Below, piece after piece: positions 36,135 to 48,952 of a DNA stretch of 64,000 nucleotides. The translations under genes were made by a program, and so were the position numbers. Below the pieces are notes generated by a model that was not told the DNA's origin, ran no database searches, and saw only the letters and a list, made by a program, of their open reading frames with translations. The stretch is from NCBI GenBank assembly GCA_964006375.1, contig OZ023265.1, positions 149,265,769-149,329,768 of the forward strand, written 5' to 3'. The DNA is from Tillus elongatus (taxonomy: Eukaryota; Arthropoda; Insecta; Coleoptera; Cleridae). Each line of letters opens with the position of its first letter. Position 1 is the first letter of the stretch.

Positions 36135-37947
36135 GTAGAGTGGCGCATTAAAAACGAAACAGTCCGATTTGCGCCCAGAGAATTTTTTTTAAGAAACGAT
36201 GAAACACGCCAATTTTAATATTGAGGGGGGACATGTTTTGTCATAAAACTCAACTTTGTCACATCAATCCCTTAAGGGTGGTGATAACAACCCTTATATT
36301 TTAAATAGGGAACATGGGTCGGGTATTACATCATTTGAAAGCTCTTTCTTTTATGAATTCAGCACACAAATCTTTTTTTGAAGTTTTATCAACTCGTTTA
36401 AAAATTATTCACAGTTGAAGATGCAAAAACGCATTTCACTCATTCCGATAAGAAATGTGCTGATAGTCAATTGGTTTGTAAACAGAAAATTGACTATCAG
36501 AACATTTCTTATCGGAATGAGAGAAATGCGGTTTATTATTTCAGTTTATCAGTCGGTTTGATACTTGATAGTACTATCGAACATTAATTGCACAATGGTG
36601 TATTCTGTAGAAGAAAGAGTTGAAATAATTACTCTTTTTTCAAAAACTATTACTGTGCCAACCGTACCGCAAATTTGTTTAATGAACGACATCCGAACAG
36701 ACATCTTAACAGAAAATACATTTTGGATTAAGTTACAAAGTTTCGACAAAGTGGTTCAGTAGCCAACAAAAAATGGGATCCTGAACGTGAATTTCCGGTT
36801 AGAAATGAGACTACTGAGATTGAAGTTTTAGGACAAATTGCTGCAGACCCAACTTTGAGCACGAGAAAATTGGCCACTACTTCAAACATCAAAAGAAGAA
36901 CTATTCAACGAATATTAAAGCATAATAACTTTCACTCGTATAAAATTCATCTTGTACAACAACTAAATGAAGATGATTTTGATCGGAGGCTGGAGTTTTG
37001 TGAAGTTATGACTGCACGAATAGCTGATAACGGGAACTTTCTGTTCAATATCTGTTTTTCATACAAGTGTACGTTTTTATTAAACTCTACAGTCAATCGT
37101 CATAATTATCGTTATTGGGCAGATAATAATCCAAGAAAATTTCACACTCAAACTCCAGAGAAATTGAATGTCTGGACTGGCATTTTTGAAGACCGTTTAA
37201 TCGGACCAATTTTTCTTAATGGCAATTTAACTCTACTAATTGACATTGTTGAAAATGATGATCGCTATCAAGAAAATCAATTAGTGTTTCAACAAGATGG
37301 AGCTCCTCCGTATTTTTCATAACGTGTTAGGGAGTTTTTGAACAGGAAGTTTCCAGGACAATGGATTGGGCGTAGAGGTGTTATTGAGTGGCCCACTAGT
37401 TCACCGGATCTAACTCCTTTAGAGTTCTTTCTATGGGGCCATTTAAAGAGTAGAATTTTCGCAACAGAACCAGAGTCTCTGGAAGAATTACGATGACGCA
37501 TTGTTGAAGAATGCCCTCTAATAACTCCACAAATGCTCCAGAATGCCACAGCTCGCTTTGAACAAAATTTGTACTTTTGTATGGAAGCTGGTGGTCAACA
37601 ATTTGAACACTTACTTAACTGATTAAACATTTTTGAACGTTTGGTTTTGTTTTTTAGTTTTTTTTTAACGAAAAATTGACTAATTAGTGCATTTCTTATC
37701 ACAATGAATGAAATACGTTCTTGCAACTCCAACTGTGAATAATTTTTAAACGAGTTGATAAAACTCCAAAAAAAATTTGTGTGCTGAATACGGAAAATAA
37801 AGAGCTTTCAAATGATGTAACACTCGACCCATGTTCCCTATTTAAAATATAAGGGTTGTTATCACCACCCTTAAGGGGTTGACGTGACAAAGTTGAATTT
37901 TATGTCAAAACATGTCCCCCTCAATATTAAAATTGAAGTGTTTCAGC
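36135..37947 (+). mobile_element. Transposon family A, copy 2, right end truncated
   Basis: The left arm (36135-36530) matches the TIR of the 12.5-kb copy. The right arm starts near 37683 but stops at about 37947 in TTTCAGC, where the GTCTGTC-type repeat takes over, so the last ~80 bp are missing. The left arm contains a private inverted duplication: 42-bp arms at 36431-36472 and 36488-36529, with a 15-base loop. Confidence 0.85.
36595..37622 (+). pseudogene. Transposase of family A, better preserved copy
   Basis: ATG at 36595 (MVYSVEERVEIITLF); stop TGA at 37620-37622. After one frameshift near 36740 the frame reads SGSVANKKWDPEREF, LSTRKLATTSNIKRRTIQRI, YYKCTFLLN-type sequence at the first catalytic site (the usual SDE is SYK, so this Asp is lost), YWADNNPRKFHTQTPEKLNV, FQQDGAPPYFS, a stop, then RVREFLNRKFPGQWIGRRGV and SSPDLTPLEFFLWGHLKS. 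A second stop follows. Thirty-six residues separate the second and third catalytic Asp. The expected length of about 340 residues fits the superfamily. Confidence 0.85.
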
Positions 37948-37954
37948 ATCCCAT

Positions 37955-38860
37955 CGACAACAAAAATTTCAAAATAAAAATTTTCGCTTAAAAGTCGGAG
38001 ACAGTATCAAAACATAGAAAACATGATTTGGGAACGATTTTTTTGTCTGTCGTTCTGTCCATCTGTCGGCCTGTCTGTCTGTCTGTCTGTCTGTCTGTCT
38101 GCCTGTAACCACGATAACTTTAGAACGAATTGAACTATCGTCTACAAATTTGGTATACAGTTAGTACTCAAGAAACGAACGGTTTGGATTGTTTTTGGGT
38201 AAAATCGCTTTAGCGGGTAGGGGAGTGATTTGGTGAAAATTGACATTTTTGCGTTAAAACTTGAGTAATATAAAGTTTTACGGTTTATTTATTAGAAAAC
38301 TTGTAATTTCATCAAACGTCTGGTATTCTGTGCTGAAATTAAATCGGGGGTTGGTTGAATGTGTGGGGGTGGAATATTGTTGACAAAAATTTCGACATTT
38401 ATTTTTGCTAAAACGGCGTAAACAGTCTCAAAACGTATAGAAAACTTGATTCTGGAACGAAATTTTTTTGTCTGTCGGTCGGTTGGTCTGTCGGCATAAA
38501 CGTCTGACTTTTAATAGGCGCAATAACTTTCGAACGAATTGAGATATCATCTTCAAATTTAGTATCCATTTAGCGCCCGACAAAGGCACGCTTGGAATTG
38601 TTTTTGGGTAAGATCGCTTTAGTAGATAGGGGATAAATAAGGGGTGATTTGGTGAAAATTGACACTTTTTAATATAATAAACTCGAGTAATATAATATTT
38701 CAAAAGTTTGTGGGTATAGGAATACATATATTTTCTTTGTGGTCAAGTCATGGGCCCTAAATTCATTCCCTGAGACGTCTGTCTGCAGAGAATAAATTAT
38801 CACAGCTATGTGGAAGTTATGATTCAATTTGCAGCACTATTTTTTTCGTGAATTGAACCA
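37955..38860 (+). repeat. GTCTGTC-type dispersed repeat, copy 3 (tandem)
   Basis: Same two-subunit layout as 33880-34695. The GTCT run is expanded here (38075-38101). It begins inside the right TIR of transposon family A and ends near GATTCAATTTGCAGCACTAT. Confidence 0.7.
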
Positions 38861-38958
38861 TGCTTTATTTTAGTTTGGATCTTACTCTAAATTTTCAGAA
38901 AGCAAACAACGAATTTCTTGGGTTTATTAATTTGCAAACACTTGGTTTTTTATAAATG

Positions 38959-39035
<77 letters not shown>

Positions 39036-39308
39036 AATTATATTCGATAGACATTTTCAAGGTAACCGTGTAATTTCTACAGTTATTTGATAATATAATA
39101 GACATCAGATAGAGATGACACATTAATTAACTTTATACTATAGATCATAGATCTTGTCGTCTTACTGGTTGCCTTTGCTTTTACTTCCTGGAATACGAGT
39201 AAGTAGTATTTTTAGAAAATGACGTCCAAGTTTTTTTAATTTTATCCTCAGTTTGTTAATTTGTATAATAATAATATAAATCCTACTAAACACCAAATAC
39301 TTTATATT

Positions 39309-39351
<43 letters not shown>

Positions 39352-39626
39352 AAGTAGTTGAACGTTGAGGTCCCAGTTTTACTAGATCCAGTTTATATCT
39401 ACCGTCTGCCATCAGCACACCCAACAAACATCATCACACACGTAAATAATAACAAAAAAATACTAAATCGTTATCTATCCTGATCCCAAATTATAGCTGT
39501 CCTCATCCCGGAGTTACGTCAGGTCCCTTATCTTTTAAGTGTGGCATTTAAGTATCACTTTATTATAGCAAAACGCAACCACCCTAAATTGTATATAGTT
39601 CTACGGGAACAATTTAAAAGGTCTGG
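38861..39626. other. Spacer with microsatellites
   Basis: (TA)n at 38967-39031 and (TAA)n at 39309-39349. No gene seen. Confidence 0.5.
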
Positions 39627-41107
<1,481 letters not shown>

Positions 41108-41194
41108 AAAGCTGCATGATCTAGACAAACCACAAATAATGGTTGTTAAGTAGATTTGGAGAAACCAAGTCGGCACAACACATCTTTTTAAATA

Positions 41195-41235
41195 CCTGAC
41201 GAGCGTTTCACTAACAAGGTTAGCGTCATCAGAGG
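41195..41235 (-). other. Hammerhead-like fold, left member of inverted pair
   Basis: Reverse-strand order: CCT, CTGATGAC, GCTAAC-CTT-GTTAGT, GAAACG, CT, CGTC, AGG. The core CTGATGA is canonical. CCT/AGG pair as stem I, and ACG/CGT form a three-pair stem III. Stem II closes with a G-T wobble and leaves one C unpaired. Confidence 0.5.
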
Positions 41236-41340
41236 ATGACAAAATTTGACCGAGATTTAGTCTTCCTCTCGGTATCAGTCTCTACCTAAAACTCATTATA
41301 TAAGGTGATGTTTATCGGTATGCAGTTTAGAATTTTTCAT

Positions 41341-41381
41341 CCTCTGATGACGCTAACCTTGTTAGTGAAACGATCGTCGGG
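41341..41381 (+). other. Hammerhead-like fold, right member of inverted pair
   Basis: Inverse of the fold at 41195, with ~55 bp of surrounding sequence also inverted. The core is CTGATGA, and GTC is followed by GGG opposite CCT. The stem III loop is AT here instead of CT, with its three flanking pairs retained. Confidence 0.5.
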
Positions 41382-41399
41382 TCTTTAGAAATACGTGTT

Positions 41400-43044
41400 T
41401 TGGTAATTTCGGTGTACTTATCAGTGCTCATCACAGGTTTCAACTTTCACTTAGTGAATTATAGGTTGTCTTGAGCTGCATCTTGTAGAATTATTTTAAC
41501 AATCACAGCGTGGCCCGTAAGTCGTTGGTGATACAAATTTCTTTTTTTTTTTTTTTTTTTTTTATGGAACACCCCTTATATTATTGCGGTTTGGCATTTT
41601 TCATCGAATTATAATGCATGTTTGCAGGGAAAAAATGACATGGTTTATCGTTTTTTGGGTTATTTCAATTGTTTTGCAACTTTTCACGTTTTTGGCCCAT
41701 GTAAAAAATTGTTGTGCGGCGTTTTTTACCAATGGATAGCAAATTCTCATGAAAATGATGCATTCAGGGAGGTTTCAGTTTATATTATTATTAAAAAATC
41801 GAGATGCCATATACAGGGCGCTCTCAAATAGTTGCTGAATTTGAAAAAACTTAAACCACCGTAACTCAGTTTTTCTAAACGGAACAGCCTCGATTTTATG
41901 TTTTAGAAGCGAAAGACGTGCCCCCGGCTTCAACTTTTATGAAACACTTACTACAGGTAATGTATCTAGGTTTGAAAATATTTACATTTATAATCGCATA
42001 CCATGATTCATGCGGTTTAATTTTTTTAGAGTTTTTATTTGCTTCTAATAACCGATGAGATTATGTGATTATTTATCGAATTTTCGAAGAAAAATATAAT
42101 ATTTTAATTAATATTTTAATTAACAAAAAAAGACAATAAATAATTAATTTGATAGGATTTTCATAATATATAAGTAGTTGATAAAGTGTCTTTACAAATG
42201 TCAAATAAAGTCAAAGTGACAGACTTAAATAACTTTATTTCAGACAGCTTGTAACATGATATTATATTTATTATTATATTATATTGTTCCTTATTTCCAT
42301 TGGTCCGTGAAACGTTTGAAAAATAACACTTTTACATCCAATAAGCCACAATTTACTTCAAAATTAAATTTTTCTGCTCTCCGGAATTCTCAGATGCTTT
42401 TAACAATTACAAGAATTTTCAGAAGTCAAATTTTATTTCCAGGTCTCTTAGGTCCTGCGAATCCGGCTTTTAGGTAACTTATTTGAGGATATTTGTAAAA
42501 TTCAAAGTAATCAACCAACTGAAAAGTAAACAGGTTTTTAATGCGAAACGCGGACCTGATCGATTAATGCTGCTGTTTCCGCAGTGTTAAAAACGTGAGA
42601 GCTATCAAAGCTCACTCCAGAAATGAGAACTTTAATTTAGGTGAGAGCTAGAAGGCGTAATGCGAGAATAGGAAGCCTGGAGCTACTCTTTATACTCGTA
42701 GTAGGTAGGTAGGTAGCCGTTAAATGGTTGTAATCACCTTCGTTTTAATTTCCTGTATCCTTTCTCCGAACTACCGAATTTTTATTTCATACCAGGCGCT
42801 AAAGTAGTCTCCGAAATTTTTGGTGTATGATCTTATCAAAATAAAAAAACATATATCCCATGGCGAGAAAAGATAATTTAGACACTTAGAGAAATGAATC
42901 CAAATGGTTTGATATACTTGTTTTGTTCTGCTTGACAATATCCCAAATTATTGCTGAACCTTCTAGTCCTTGTATGTATGCTATTACATTCAGCTCTAAA
43001 TATATTTTTTCAATTCGTTAATATAGCTAGGTTTAAACTTAAAT
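41400..43044. other. Spacer with repeat fragments
   Basis: 41460-41620 is block B, reversed, with a poly-T run. A TACAGGGCGCTCTCAAATAG terminus at about 41813 looks like one end of a mariner-type MITE. No gene seen from 41.9 to 43.0 kb. Confidence 0.4.
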
Positions 43045-43345
43045 AACACTTTTTTTTTTAAAATACCTTACAGTATAAAAACACGAAAGAGTAAGGTCCG
43101 GCGATATTGCTGGTTAATTGATATCACCACGTCCTCCAAAACATATGTAAGAAAATTTTTCATCGCGATATCGACGAATATTTTTGGCCAAATGTAGGGA
43201 GGCATTATCTTTTTGATACCACCAATTATAATGTGGAACATCAGAGTTTTCCCTTTTAGGAAATGAGGCAACAATGTAGTGAAGTATTTCTTAAAAAAAT
43301 ACTAGATACTGAGGTCCATTTAAAGTACCTTTAACAAAATTGGGA
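43045..43345 (-). pseudogene. Transposase relic, middle to catalytic end
   Basis: Read leftwards: IGPNFVKGTLNGPQYLVFF, a stop, EILHYIVASFPKREN, WWYQKDNASLHLAKNIRRY, CFGGRGDIN, a stop, PAISPDLTLSCF. This is the family layout IGPYFF.GTLNG.RYL, QQDGAP.H, GRRGPIEWPARSPDLTPLDFF. Thirty-six residues separate the two catalytic Asp positions, as in family A. It is cut at its 5' side by the LINE that starts near 43.38 kb. Confidence 0.65.
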
Positions 43346-43384
43346 CCGATAATTCCATTTCCCCAATTCCTGCATAGATTTCTC

Positions 43385-44322
43385 TGTCCTCAGGGCAGCT
43401 TCCTTTCGCCTCATCTATGGTGTCTGTTCATGGAGGGCCTCATGGAGCGGCTCTCCGATAATGGCTTCTACGCCCAGGCTTACATTGATGATGGCATGCT
43501 CTTAGTCACCAGCAAATTCCTCAGCGTCGTCTGTGCGTGCATGCAAGCTGTCTGTAGCATAATTGAAAGGTGGTGTGGTGAGCTGGGACTCTCCGTAAAC
43601 CCAGCGAAGGTGAAGATGATCCTACTCACCAGGAAGGGGAATATGGAGGGGTTCAGGGCGCCGGTGATGTTTGGAAAACCTTTAGTTTTAGTGCGGGAGG
43701 TCAAATATCTGGGGGTGGTCCTGGACTCAAAACTATCATGAGGGTCGCAAATAGAACGAGTAGCAAGGAAGGGAGTAGCGACCCTCTGGCAGCAGCGTCG
43801 CGTAATAGGGAGGACCTAGAGACTTAATCATCGGATCCTTCATTCGATTTACACTGCGATCGTCAGGCTGAGAATCATTTACGGGGCGGGTGGTGTGGTG
43901 TGAACCAAACTGCTACCCAGAAGCTGGCCAAACTTCAAAGACTGGCAATCCTGGGTATCACCAGCGCTATGAGGACGATACCCTCGGCCACGCTAGAGGC
44001 CTTGCTGATGCTGCCGCCGCTTCCCATCTGTATCTGAAGGGAGGCTATGGCGTCGCATCTCAGAATGCGATACTCTGGAAACTGGTGTGGAGAGAGAGAG
44101 CAATAATAGGAGATTCAAGAGTCGCCAAGCATGTGGAAAAGGAAATTCCGATTTCCACCATAAAGGTTTGAAATACAGAGGACAATATTAGGTTGACTAG
44201 GCCATATACCCTCAGAATCCCCAGTAGGGATCAGTGGAGGAAAAATGAGGTTGCATTCCAGCCCGCAGGTCCGGCCTGTTCTACCGACAGATCGCGGCTG
44301 GAGGAGCAGCAATCCTCCGGTT
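43385..44322 (+). pseudogene. I/R1-group LINE, second copy (truncated both ends)
   Basis: Reads CPQGSFLSPHLWCLFMEGLM, AYIDDGMLLVTS (the RT catalytic YxDD block, missing from the 26-kb copy) and VKYLGVVLDSKLS, then a TGA. Nucleotide identity to 26290-27110 is high: the same VREVKYLGV and IRREAMASHL regions are read in shifted frames. It breaks off inside the RNase H start (TDRSRLEEQQSSG) at about 44322, where an unrelated LINE begins. Confidence 0.85.
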
Positions 44323-45770
44323 TTTTCCGGGACTATGGCCAATCCCCGTGACCAGAGAGCAGTTTATTTATAATTCTTGTTTTGTATGGAGTTGTAATGA
44401 GTTGTATAATAGTCTAAAGAAACAGCAACATGTTTTTATATCCTGTCTCAGAGGACGATGTATTAGAGATCATAAAATTAGTTTCAGTTAAAAATTCATC
44501 CGGAATAGATGAAATACCATGTAGTCTTCTTGGCAGGGTTGCTCATCTTGTGGTGGCTCCACTAACTTACCTTATAAATGTGTCATTTGAAATCGGTTGT
44601 TTTCCTGAGCGTCTGAAGGCGGCTATTGTCGTCTCTCTCTTTAAGAAGGGAGATCCACGTCTTATGGACAACTACAGGCAGCTGTCAACTCAGGATGCTG
44701 TGCTTAGCACTTACCTGACAGTCTTGGATTACATAAACAGTGGGTCCAAATCCTCCGGGCTGTTCTCCGACATTTCGAAAGCGTTTGATCCGGTCAACCG
44801 TTCCCTTTTATTGAAAAAATGGGAGTATTATGGCATAAGAGGAAATGCATATTTATGGCTAAAAAGCTACCTGCCTGGGAGAAGTCAGGCTGTCAGGATA
44901 CGACAGGCAGATAAGAACTGTTTGGATTTCCACTTAACTCTATACGCAGATGACACCACTGTTGCAATCTCAGGGGAAAGTTTTGAAGAGCTTGGTGCTG
45001 CAGCTAATGTGTGTGTGTCTCAGGTGTCAGCCTGGTGTTCGCGCAATGGTCTGGTTCTTAACACGCGGAAGACTGAAATGCTTATTTTTTCTCCGGTGGG
45101 TGTGCATCCGAATCTGAGCCTATATGTGAGATCTGATAACGGTTCAATAAGACAGGGCACGTCTGTAAAGTTTTTGGGGCTCCATCGGGATTCTAACTTA
45201 TCATGGGATGTCCATGTTGACCATGTGGTGGCCTCTCTTGCATCTAGGAATTAGGCCTTGCTGCAGCTGCGGGATTCCTTGAGTACTCAGGCGTTGTTGA
45301 CATGCTACTATGGTAGTGTCAACTGTCTCCTGGCATATGGTTTACTGTGTTGGGGCGGCTGTGTGCATCTGGGGAGGATTCTGTTGATGCAGAAGAGAAT
45401 TGTCCGCATCTGCCGTCTTCCGCATCTTGTAGACCATTATTTATACGGTATGGCATTTTAACGGTGAAGTGCGTATATATGCTTGAGGCGCTTTGTTACG
45501 TCAGAAAAAATATTGAAATTTTTAGTACCTAAGGTAATATTACAGCGTATGAAACAAGACAGGCTAAAGATTTGTATGTTCCCCCTTATAGGATCGAACA
45601 GATTAATCGGGCACCTCGCAACACTGCAATACGCTTATATAATCATTTACCTGACAGCGCCAAAAATTTGAGAAGCCTCAGGCAATTTAAGCTTGCTTTA
45701 AAATCGCTTTTTAGAGAGCATTCTTTTTGTTCTGTGGACGAATATTTTAATTTTTAATTTCAGCGTTGAT
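44323..45770 (+). pseudogene. jockey/CR1-type LINE RT with internal deletions
   Basis: 44430-45254 reads ISSGIDEIPCSLL-type text (NSSGIDEIP), LTYLINVSFEIGCFPERLKA, IVVSLFKKGDP, FSDISKAFDPVNRSLLLKKW, GIRGNAYLWLKSYLPGRSQA, LTLYADDTTVAISG and GLVLNTRKTEMLIFS. These are RT motifs 1-6 of jockey/CR1-type LINEs. Two internal deletions keep the frame: NYRQ joins STQDAVL (losing the PISLLP motif), and DFHLTLYADD joins without the PQGSVLGP motif. After TAG 45252-45254 the frame continues (LQLRDSLSTQALLTCYYG), then shifts. The C-terminus ends near 45757 (YFNF-stop). Confidence 0.85.
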
Positions 45771-45777
45771 AAGCTGT

Positions 45778-47165
<1,388 letters not shown>

Positions 47166-48144
47166 CCAGAGTTTTTTGTGTTTTGGCTATTTCCGATATC
47201 TTGTAGGATCTATGGAGCAGTTTTAATAAATAAATAATAAATAAAGTAAAATTGTTATCGCATGTGAGCGTGTAGATCTGTGAATATTTTTTTTAGGAAA
47301 AATTATTCAAATCACATTTTAATTGTAAAACGGCGTAGTTTTAATTTTATCTCTTAAACCTTATTTAAATAGTTTACTTGCGTTAAGTTTATAATGCAGC
47401 AAACATATTTCTAAAGATCATTCTGATAAACACATAGAAAGAAAAAATTCTACTTGTGAAACAAAGTTATTGATTTCTTTTATTTGTTATACCTAATTAA
47501 ATTTTCGTCCTGGCGTTCATAGTTTAAAAGTTTTCAAGCAGAATTTAAGGAGTTTTTTGTTTAACTTGAGGGAGGATAATGGAAACTTCGTAGTATACAT
47601 ACATATTTATTGCATATTTGAACTACCAATAAAGAAGAAAGTTTTGCGCTAATCGCTTACATAATATAGCTGTTATCGATTCAAGTATTTTTATTAACTG
47701 GGGAGTTTATGCCGCGAGTTGTAACTTTTGCACTTTAATTACTAATAAAACTTTTATAGAATTTTTGCAATAAAGCACAAAGAAGTTTTAAGCGAAACTA
47801 GATTACAGTAAGAACAGATGAAAGTTTACTTGCATATAACTTTTCCAGGTGCACTGCAAGTTTTTAAGAGGTGAAATTCAGGTTATTCGTTAGTTTAAAA
47901 ACATAAAGAATTTTTCTAATTTGGTTTTAGCTAGTAAATTTTTGTGGTCGATATGTAGTTATATCTATGAATTAGTAAATAATGGAACCTGTGTTGACCA
48001 CTGAAAACCTCTAAACTATGGACGCCAGAACCAAAATTAAATTAGGCATAACAAATTTTAAAAAATCAACTTTTTAGTTAGCTCATAGTTAAATAACAAC
48101 ACTTTTAAAAGGGGAATTTTGCAACACTGCTTATTTTAATGTAT
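47166..48144. other. Spacer, no gene seen
   Basis: AT-rich, with no recognisable coding or repeat content. Confidence 0.4.
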
Positions 48145-48879
48145 TGTTGCGTTTTCTCCGGGTTCTGGATAAGTGAGACTTTAAATTTTAACAAAACAAC
48201 TTTATTTACACACTAAATATGGATACAATAAAATTTCTAGAATGTCTCTCTCACAAAACACTTAATTTACTGCCCTTACAATTACTAATCTGCACACAAG
48301 TCTACACTGGTACTACAGTAGCTACTCTCTTAACACTTTACACTGCTGCTTCAAGTCACTCCAACATTCTCTTACTGAACTGTCTGGCTGGCTTGCTTTC
48401 GCGTTTATATACTCGCCGTACCTTCCACCTCGTTCTCGAGCGTTCAATTCCAGAAGGTTCCAGGACCTTCTCTTACTAGAAGGTTCTGTGAATACAGATC
48501 GGTCCCGTGTGTATACAGGGGGATCTATATACAAGTGATCCAAATGTGGTCATCACTCCTATGTTACACAAGAAGTATTTCTCGTAATATAAGATCTCTC
48601 TGCGTATACAGGGTGTAAGGGTTCTCTGCGCATACAGGGTGTATATACAGGGTGTTCGGAATGTGCAGACCTCAGTTATCCGTTCCGACGGGGTACAAGT
48701 TGGTAACTTCGTTATTTCTGGTCCTAGAGGGTTGTGACTTCGCCTGAGGGGGGTCACCCCGGGCACCCCCGGGGGGTGGGGAGACGGTGTTGCCAGATTG
48801 TGCAAAAATTCCCAGATGTTGGGGAAGTTCTGGAGATGTGGCAACACCGCACCTACGTCTATTAAAGTGCTTTGTAACA
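48145..48879 (-). mobile_element. Solo LTR, 735 bp
   Basis: On the reverse strand it starts TGTTACAAAGCAC and ends AAAACGCAACA, the TG...CA ends of an LTR. GTAT occurs on both sides (48141-48144 and 48880-48883) as a 4-bp target duplication, a length typical of gypsy-type integrases. Internally it has a GC-rich U3 with tandem TCTCTGCG-ATACAGGGTGT units (48597-48650), heat-shock-element-like sites, TATA, initiator, and AATAAA (48201-48206). No internal retroviral-type coding region adjoins it, so the element was probably lost by LTR recombination. Confidence 0.75.
48371..48488 (-). promoter_or_regulatory. LTR core promoter with heat-shock-element-like cluster
   Basis: Reverse-strand TATATAAA at 48404-48411, and TTCAGTAAG (arthropod initiator TCAGT) placing +1 near 48376, 33-35 bases downstream. 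Upstream, 48452-48471 reads AGAAGGTTCCAGGACCTTCT, four alternating nGAAn/nTTCn units with one mismatch. 48478-48487 adds AGAAGGTTCT. This matches the heat-shock-factor recognition pattern. Binding itself is inferred. Confidence 0.6.
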
Positions 48880-48952
48880 GTATGTTATTTACTCAAATAA
48901 TGCTATGGAAAAGTAATACCTCTCACTTTCTTGATAAAAAAGTTGCTTGCTA

